NCBI GenBank assembly: GCA_037447605.1
Contig: CM074805.1
Location: 4,242,936 to 4,306,935 of the forward strand
DNA length: 64,000 bases
Source of the DNA: Zygnema circumcarinatum
Taxonomy: Eukaryota > Streptophyta > Zygnematophyceae > Zygnematales > Zygnemataceae
Direction: 5' to 3'
Below the pieces are notes generated by a model, which had not been told where the DNA came from, did not search any database, and saw only the letters and a list, made by a program, of their open reading frames with translations. Shown piece after piece: positions 56,237 to 64,000 of this stretch. The number at the start of each line of letters is the position of its first letter. The first letter of the stretch is position 1. Both the position numbers and the translations under genes were made by a program.

Positions 56237-58642
56237 CCTTGCAGCCGCCATTGATGCACGCAACTTCCACGAAGCTACTCAGTCAAACGCAGCTCTCTTC
56301 AACCGTCTCTGTCCTGCTTCGAAGGATGGAACGCGATCCTTCGCTGCCGTCATGCTGAAGAGACTGAAGAAGTTGGGGATTGAGAAGACAAGTCCTGATG
56401 ATCTGACGGAAGAAGAGAGAGGAAGATTTGGACGGCTGGATATGGACCCTGAGCGGGTCAGCTGGAGGAGAGTGATGGATGTCAACGACAGGTTGGCAGG
56501 CATGCACCTGCGGCTTTCAAGCCCACTCACTCCAAGCAGGAGAGCTGCTTTCATTCTTTATTGCGTTTGTATTTGCAACAGAAAACACTACACTTATCTC
56601 CTCGACTTCCGTCTGGGTTGAGCTGTCTCCGTACCCTTGACTTATTCATGGGTTAGATGCTTCTTGCAGGTTTTTGCGGAAGTTAACAGTGGGACAGGGA
56701 GCGGAAGAGAAGGGGATGACTCGTGAGACAGGATTTGACATCAGTGTGGCGAGCGAAATTATGGCGGTATTGGCGCTGACGACTTCTTTGGCAGACCTGC
56801 GAAAGCGGCTGGGAGAGATGGTGGTAGGAAGCAGCAGAGCGGGAGAGCCTCTCACAGCAGACGACTATGGTGTGGGCGGAGCCCTCACTGTGCTCATGAA
56901 AGTAAGACAACCGCACTCTTTGTTCAGTTATGCTATAACTGACTGTAGAGTTGATTGGTTATTAGGGACTTGGGAGGAGGGGGGTCTGAGGATTACAGAT
57001 AAGGTTTTTTTTCACCTCTTGCTGTGCAGCGTCCTGGTTGTAACACTACAAATGTCACGAGTGGCAACTGTGGGTTTTCCTCTGAATGGTTTGTTGAATT
57101 CAAACGCTTGCAGGATGCCATTCAACCAACACTAATGCAGACATTGGAAGGCACTCCTGTCTTAGTGCATGCGGGTCCTTTCGCCAATATCGCACATGGA
57201 AACTCCTCCATTGTTGCGGACCAGGTTGCTTTGAAGCTTGTGGGACCCAATGGCTATGTAATCACAGAAGCAGGCTTTGGAGCAGATATTGGCGCAGAAA
57301 AGTTCTTTAATATCAAGTGCAGGTAATTGGGTCTGCACTTTTTCCTATGTTACCAGAGCCCATCAGTCATAAGTTGCAGTTTTTCCCTTTGTATTTGCAG
57401 TTGATACCATGTCACATCATTGCAGGAGGTCTCATTCTCTTTTTGAACCTATACCCAAAACCCAGCCTTCATTTCATCTGAATCCTTTTAGGTCTGCCCT
57501 GACGGTGCAGGTACAGCGGGTTGACCCCGAATTGTGCTGTTATTGTGGCCACTGTCCGCGCTCTGAAAATGCACGGAGGAGGGCCTCCTGTGATAGCCGG
57601 AAAGCCTCTAGACCACGCATACAAGTCAGAGAATGTGGAGCTTGTGAAGGCGGGGTGCTGCAATCTTGAGAGGCACATAAAGAACACGCTAAAGTATAAT
57701 GTGAATGTGGTTGTGGCTTTGAACCGGTTTGCGTCGGATACGGATGCTGAACTTGAAGCAGTAAAGCAGGCAGCCATGGCGGCGGGAGCATTCGATGCAG
57801 TCGTCTGCACACACCATGCAGAAGGTGGCGCAGGAGCGGTAGGTGTTATTGATTTCATTTATTGATTTATGTTTTTTTTGTATTCGATTGTTTAACTGTT
57901 TATTTATGTAGGGTCTGCTGTTGATTTCAGTATTCGGGAAAAAATACTAGTAGTTTGACAGCCCAGAAGGGACTTTGGATGATGCCAGGTGGCACTTGGA
58001 CAAGCTGTGATGAGGGCCTGTGCATCGCGGCCTGGAGATTTCCAATTCCTTTACCCGTTGGATTTGAGTATAAAGGAGAAGATCGAGATCATTGCAAAAG
58101 TAACTTATGGAGCAGCTGCTGTGGAGTATCTTCCTGAGGTGCGCTGTCCTTTGTTTATAACGTCGAAGGCCCCCTCCTTTTGATAGTCGTTGTGATTGAA
58201 TTTATTATGGTTTAACGAAACTGAGACTAGATCTAAATCACTGACTTTTTGTGAGCTGCTTGTTTCGTCACCTAGTGGTTTGTTGCGAAATCTTGAACCT
58301 GTTCATGTTGTGCTTTTGGGTTCATTCCGTAACGCATGCACGGGTGGCTGCAACTGGACGGTGCAGGCGGAGAGGCAGATCGAGACCATCTCTCGCCAGG
58401 GCTTCTCCCACCTGCCCATCTGCATGGCGAAGACGCAGTACTCCTTCTCCCACGACGCGGCAAACAAGGGTGCGCCCAGCGGCTTCACGCTGCCCATAAG
58501 GGATGTGAGAGCGAGCGTGGGAGCAGGGTTCATCTATCCCTTGGTGGGCGCTATGAGCACCATGCCGGGACTCCCCACACGCCCATGTTTCTATGACATC
58601 GACCTGGACACGGAGACGGGAAAGGTGCTCGGCCTCTCGTAG
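54758..58642 (+). CDS. Formate-tetrahydrofolate ligase (10-formyl-THF synthetase)
   Basis: Catalyses ATP + formate + THF to 10-formyl-THF, ADP and phosphate in one-carbon metabolism, in the monofunctional cytosolic form found in plants. Exons: 54758-54913, 55168-55317, 56085-56491, 56670-56901, 57114-57322, 57511-57838, 57989-58138 and 58367-58642, total 635 aa, the plant length as I recall it. ATP-binding [20 protein letters not shown] is in exon 2. Then come [78 protein letters not shown] and [10 protein letters not shown]. The end is [17 protein letters not shown]. No transit peptide is evident, so a cytosolic location is likely. The start has CCATGG context after a pyrimidine-rich 5' region. 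Identification is firm. Confidence 0.96.
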
Positions 58643-59576
58643 TAGCCAGAGCGGAGGCCATTTGCTCGCTTGCGGTATTGCATTGATTGCTTCATTATTA
58701 AAATTGATTCTTACCCGATGGTGTTTTCCTCCCCGAGCTAAGCCTCCGCTTGTATGTATGATGGCTTTTACCTTCGTTTGTCCTCGATTGTCGTCGGCCA
58801 CTGTCAAACGTGGGCACCCGTCTGCGAGTTGTCGACATGGCATGATGGCATACGGCATCAATATGAAGGCGGTTTGTGGTTTCTGGCTCAAGCGCCAACT
58901 GCCACTGTTCTATACACTTTCGACTGTGAATCGACTGCTTGTGTACCTGTCTGGCACTCTGCCATTGAAGTTTGCAGCCTCGACAGGCCAAGTGGTTAAA
59001 ACGCACAGTCAACATTTCTTTTGCAGCTAAGAGTAAGGGAATTCTACTCTTGACCATACGCTGTACATGGCGCTGAAAGGCTTTAAACTAATCATAGTGA
59101 GATTTCAGACAACAACAAAAGCGCTTTCGAGTGCAACTTGGTTTGACTGCAGATATGGGGCTGCATGAAAGAACTGTACTCGCACAGCCTTCCATCCACG
59201 AGTCCAGACGTGACTACATGCACTCGCCACTAACAACCCTAAACTGGCAACGTACATAGAGTCGGATGGTGGTCGCTCCCTCCATTCAGATCTATTTTTT
59301 GGCAACAAGGTAGCCAAAGAATCACAGGAGGGAAGGATTGCATGAACCACCAAAGATGCCATGACTAAATGGTTTTGTCCAACAGTAAGTACAACGGCTA
59401 AACGAGGAGGCCGTCGTAAAAAATCCTATTAACTGCATCTGAGAAAACAAAAAGAACAACTTACATTTTCAGCTCAGCAGACATTGCAGGTTGCTGGGAA
59501 AGTAATGAGCATATGACGTTCATCCCTAGAGAGTTCCATTTTTTTGCCTTGGAGACAGAAACAAACTCTGACCTTC
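58643..59576. other. Convergent intergenic region, FTHFS / RIK-like
   Basis: Contains the two 3' UTRs. Open frames here have no recognisable similarity. No RNA gene seen. Confidence 0.6.
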
Positions 59577-62500
59577 CTACAGAGGCTTCTCCTGAGAATG
59601 GACTCCCTCTACTCCCTGCTTGTCCTCGTCCCCGTCCTCCTCTCCGTAGTCCACAAGCCGAACTTTTGCCGCCGGAGTTGACCCTGCGAGCAGCAAGCGC
59701 CAAACTGTAAGAGGCAATTTCCCCAGCATCTGTGTGTGTGGAAAGAGAGAGAGAGACAGAGAGAGACACGGAGAAAGGGCTTCCTCGCCCTACTGCCGAT
59801 GAATGGTCTACACAAGGTCCTGCGAGCAGCCTAATCATCTGCTTGGAGATGAAGGGCTCTGACTCACCAGAACCGCCAATGGAAGCACGCAGCTCTTTTG
59901 GAGCTTCAGGAAGCGGAGGGTCCTCGTGTGGAGGAGGGGGAGGCGGTGCAGAGAAGCTGCTCTGCTGCACAGGGAAGCGCGGTGGCGGAGGAGGCATGCT
60001 GCGAGGCTGAGGGGGAGGAAGAAGAGGTCTCGGGGCCGGAGCCTGTAAAGCATACACCCTCCCCACACCCCACCCATAGCCCGCCCCAACCACCTCCCCC
60101 ACACAAGACGAGAGAGCACGCAAGGCCGGGGCCATAGGGCATCAACGACAGGCAGCAATGCCCCCCGTTAGAAGAGCTAACTTGTTGAGGGGTTATAAAG
60201 GCGAGAAAGGGGGCGAGGGGGGGGAGACACAGATGTGAAGGTCAAAGGGCCCTTAACAGGAGGCTGTTTCCTGCCGCTCGGAGAGTCTGAGTCTGGTTCA
60301 GTCTCTCCGAGCATCCTGATGGCACCGGCACAGCCACAAGCAAAGTCAGCTGCTAACTAACTGCTAACTTGTGTTTCAGTGTCAGTCGAATCAGTCAGAC
60401 GGCAGCCACATTGCTCGCCAGTCATAGCAATTTCAGTTTGATTGTCAATAAAAATAATGATAGGGCTTGAAAGGAAAGGAAGCCTTATAGACTTCCTTAA
60501 GTTCAAAACGTTCATTTTAGAGAGGTCATTTGTTAAGCTCTTCATGATTGCATGGATGTCACAACCCCACAAGAGGACGAATTCCATTCCATTGCTTCCT
60601 GCCATCACAATAAAAACCCACTATGCCCATCAACGAGCCCAGAGCCCTAACATTGGCCCCCGCCACACGTCAGCGCGCAGAAGGACAGCAGCTCAGCGAT
60701 GGCATACCTGGAAAACCACAAACCCACGTCAGCACAAGCATACTTACTAACCTCCCCACAACTCAACTTCACCTTAATGCAAGAGAAACACAAGTAAAGC
60801 ACACCTCATCAATGCGCTCCACAAACTCCTGAAATCGCCTCCGTTGTGGCTGCTGCTGCTCGATCACTCCTGGAGGTCTTCCATTGGTTGTTCCATTTGG
60901 CGTTGAAGTATCCCCAACTGGAGATGGGAAAGGAGGTCTTGAAGGCGCTACTCGAGCATAGGGGCCCCCATAGACAGCATAGCCCGGCCCACTGGCTGAT
61001 GTGACTCCAAGAGGAGGGGGATAAGTCTGTGGGCCACGTAGAGAAGGCTGGGGAGCATACGGAAAGGGAGGAGTGTTTCCATATGGTGCAGGGTTGGGAG
61101 GTGGAACAGGAAAACCAGAAGGGGAGCCGTAGGAGGGAGGAGGGGGTGTGGGGTAGCGAGGTGGTCCAAGGTGGGGGTATGGAGGTGGTTGAGAGGGATA
61201 CTGCGGAGGAGTCTGGTAAGAAGTGTAGGCTGCCTGTGGAGAGTGGTTAACAGCAGCTGAAGATATGCTACTTTGTGCTGCATGAGCCTGTGGGTGGGGG
61301 TTCAAGTCAGAATCAGACGCTGATGCGTGCTGCTGATGCCAGTTTGTGGCTGAGCTTGGATCAGATTGGGGTTGTGTCTCTGAAGGCCTGGGCACAGCAC
61401 TCAACAAAAGGTTGAAGGGAGATGCAATGAGTTCAATTGCAGAGGTGCACTTACTATGTAGCACTGTTTTATAGATGTTTTATGTCTTGACGACAACATG
61501 GACGTGTGGAACAACAGATTTCAGGCCATTTCACAGGTGCACCTGGCCATAAAACAACGAAAGATACGTTCTATACTGGTCTACCAAACGTCAACTTCCA
61601 ATATGTTATTCATATACTGTAACTGGATTACACGACAAGGACTGTAAAGTTTAACAGGGGCCTGCCTGGAGTCAGACCCTGGTGGAGGTGGGCCAGAAAG
61701 ATGGGCAGCAAAGCCACTTGGAGGTTGTAGTTGAGGGGAGAAGCCCTGCTGAGGGTAGGGTTGAGGTGGATATGATGAGGGAGGGGGTGCATATGGAGGA
61801 GGGTATGGAGGTGGAGGTGGCTGAAGTGGACCCGGAGCAGGGAGTGGGATAGAAGGGGGGTTTGCATAGGAAGGGGGCGGGGGCTGATAGGCTTCTTCCG
61901 GCTGCCTGTGCAGCAATTTACAAAAGAACAAGAAACGTCGAAAACTACTGAGCAATAAACAACCCAATCTCTACTTGCTCAAAATGGAAGAAATGCCAAA
62001 AAGCATGAGATGCCAAGAAGGCATGACGTGTGATCTGTGAAAAGATTCTCTGAGTGCAGAGTTTCCAGAGGAAAATGTGCAATGTACACACCTGTGGCGA
62101 TAGTACTCCATTCGAATAGTGTCAATAAGGTTCTGGGCCAAACGCCGTGCATCCTCCAAACCTTTGGGATTTGAGCATGTGATCCAAAGGTGTAAAGGCT
62201 CCGATAACTCTGTTCGCCCACATGGTGCAAAGAGATAGCTTTACGACTTTACATGACCTATACCAAATTCTCAAGCAGTTCAAATTCCTCATTTGAATCT
62301 GAATTGCAATGGAGTCTCCTAGTGCTGCTTCACACATGTCACCAACTCTTTCACTCAATTGTCAGAGTGTTTCGAAGAGAATTTAAAATTCAACCGACCC
62401 AGCTCGTAGACTGGGCAAGGACATATAATAAGCCTTTGAAGAACACACCAGAGCCTCGACCTTCAAGGTTGCCTGAACCCCGTCCCCTGAGAATTACGTT

Positions 62501-63924
62501 TGCACCCGTCTCCCTGGCAATGTGATCGATGTACTGGGCCTGATCCCATGAATAGCCCCTGAATGTGTCAATGAATCACACAAGAAAACGATGGACACAT
62601 GCAAAACTCCCGAAAAAGAAATCACAAGAACGTAATAACATGTCAGAAACCTCACTATCCTGCACAGATAGACTTACATTTGGGCCACGGATTCTTCCAA
62701 GCAGATTGAAAGCTGGCTCTGCCATTTCCAGATTAGGGTAGACAGCACAGGACAGATCTGCCTGCAAAATTTCCATAAGACCACACTATGTCAAAGATAG
62801 TAGAACAATCGTCAAGGCCTTCACAGGCCTCCCTCCGTTAACTGCGCATAAGCCTTTAAGGTCATTCATCACATATTAAAAATAATGGAGGGAACACTGG
62901 AAGCATTACCCTAGGGATTCTAATGCCCTTAAGTCACTGTGGATAACATGCAAGACATTTAGAGGCATGGTGAGTAATATGCGAACAAGCAAGTCAACAG
63001 CTACAAAGTAAAATGGCCAGCACATATGCATTCCGTCAACTTGCACAAATGCTTCAGATATTACACTATGAAGAAATCTTAAATCGTATGACGAACCTGG
63101 CAAACCTGAACGTGTTCTTGAACAAAGGAAACTGGCGTCTTTGAGAATGCACCTAAATGATAAATGCCAGGATTGAATGTCGAGACAAGAATGGGGATGC
63201 TCCATACACTGTGAAGCTCATCTACTTCAATGACACTGGTCCAAAAACGATTTGTGCAACTAGAAATGCTATCAAAAGCACCAGTTCTATTTACCCAGCT
63301 CACACTGGAGGATAAGGACATTGACTCCCGCAAATTCATTACGCCTCCCCCTCATGCCTCCACTTCAGCAGCTCGCAACATATGAAATTTTGAGAGCTGG
63401 ATACTGAGCAGAAGATGGACTTACTGGAGTGACAGCCTTGTTACCCCCTCTCAACATCTCCTCAATGATCACAACAGCTGCTTCCACAGCTCTCGTTTTT
63501 TCCCCCTGATCTTTAATCTGTCCACAATGTCAGAAAAGGACAAGTCGCGATATAGATCGCTTCTATCTTTAAGATGAGATGGAACGGGCCAAGAAACATA
63601 CCCTGTGCACAATTCAAGTAGCAATCACAACGGCATGCTAATGCTTTCTAACAGCTAAAGGCGCTGTAACCTACATTAATACCAGAGGAAACGTGCAGGT
63701 AGAGTGGTTTCTCTCCACCCGGTTTCTCGGGTTCGTTCGGCGGTCGATACCTCCCTCTACCAAGACCAACAGCAATACGGTTGGCCCTTATTGCCAAGCA
63801 ATTTACTTCAATCGAGCTATATTTGAAGGAAGAATCTACTACACAGTTAAATCATAGCCGGCCTTCCATTCAGCTCTAGCGGGAGATACCTTGTGATGAC
63901 AACCGCGCCAGTCTCATGTTGAAT
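59577..63924 (-). CDS. RIK/KHDC4-like KH-domain RNA-binding protein (5' partial)
   Basis: RIK binds RNA and in maize and Arabidopsis interacts with the RS2/AS1 repressor; its animal relative KHDC4 acts in splicing. Exons from the 5' side: 63924-63890, 63756-63675, 63517-63425, 62761-62678, 62539-62449, 62209-62092, 61905-61678 (or to 61666), 61387-60805, 60042-59868 and 59683-59577. Seen in order are TGAVVITRGRYRPPNEPEKP, GEKPLYLHVSSG, EPAFNLLGRIRGPN with YIDHIARETGANVILRG (KH-like), then EPLHLWITCSNPKGLEDARR. A long Pro/Tyr/Gln-rich region follows. The C-terminal VRLVDYGEEDGDED matches the conserved acidic RIK end. A possible extra exon (QEHVQ) lies at about 63107-63153 if an alternative donor near 63435 is used. 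The N-terminus lies beyond the window. Confidence 0.87.
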
Positions 63925-64000
63925 CTGCCATATAAAATCAAACCCGACTAAAGAACCGCATGAGTTACCGTGCTAAAGACAATCAAATGGCATTGACAAC
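63925..64000 (-). other. Intron of the RIK-like gene at the window edge
   Basis: Sequence upstream of the 35-nt exon ends in an acceptor (TATATGGCAG on the minus strand). No exon recognised in the remaining bases. Confidence 0.5.

Overview
This window is nuclear DNA from a eukaryote, almost certainly a streptophyte (a land plant or a close algal relative). Genes are split by many GT-AG introns of roughly 80-1000 nt, and the families are plant-type: MOR1/XMAP215, ATG18, HOTHEAD-like GMC oxidoreductases, a CYSTM protein, an RBL13-type rhomboid, cytosolic-type formate-tetrahydrofolate ligase and a RIK-type KH protein. A USP9X/FAF-type deubiquitinase sits among them. As far as I know Arabidopsis has no such gene, so a non-flowering lineage is likely. 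I cannot name the species. Exon coordinates were assigned by hand from splice sites, codon phase and recalled family conservation; no search was run.

Layout. 383-9064 (+): 3' part of a MOR1-like microtubule polymerase gene, with a large intron full of CT repeats, a GA-free low-complexity block and a direct duplication of one exon. 10487-13648 (-): ATG18-like PROPPIN, complete at 425 aa. 14146-18119 and 19361-23146 (both +): tandem HOTHEAD-like GMC oxidoreductases, 569 and 567 aa, each with 11 exons at the same intron positions and with patches of near identity. A small hAT-like MITE lies between them. 25398-47298 (+): a 22-kb USP9X-like gene. 49082-49970 (+): a 134-aa CYSTM protein whose Cys-rich tail is in a separate third exon. 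51277-53382 (+): rhomboid, 264 aa, first intron GC-AG. 54758-58642 (+): formate-tetrahydrofolate ligase, 635 aa. 59577 to about 63924 and beyond (-): RIK/KHDC4-like KH protein, N-terminus outside the window.

The neighbourhood is not an operon-like pathway. The only local relationship is the GMC tandem pair. ATG18 and GMC1 share a 497-bp divergent promoter region. MOR1/ATG18 and FTHFS/RIK are convergent pairs. Several upstream regions carry plant-style elements: telo-box-like CCCTAA repeats by ATG18 and the rhomboid gene, and CACGTG G-boxes by the USP9X-like and FTHFS genes.

The most unusual items are the anomalous block in the MOR1 intron (possibly an assembly or base-calling artefact), the mosaic identity of the GMC pair, a 37/40-bp inverted repeat flanking the rhomboid gene, a 12-bp-arm G-box palindrome upstream of FTHFS, and two well-supported GC-AG introns. 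I did not find a convincing new multi-gene system.
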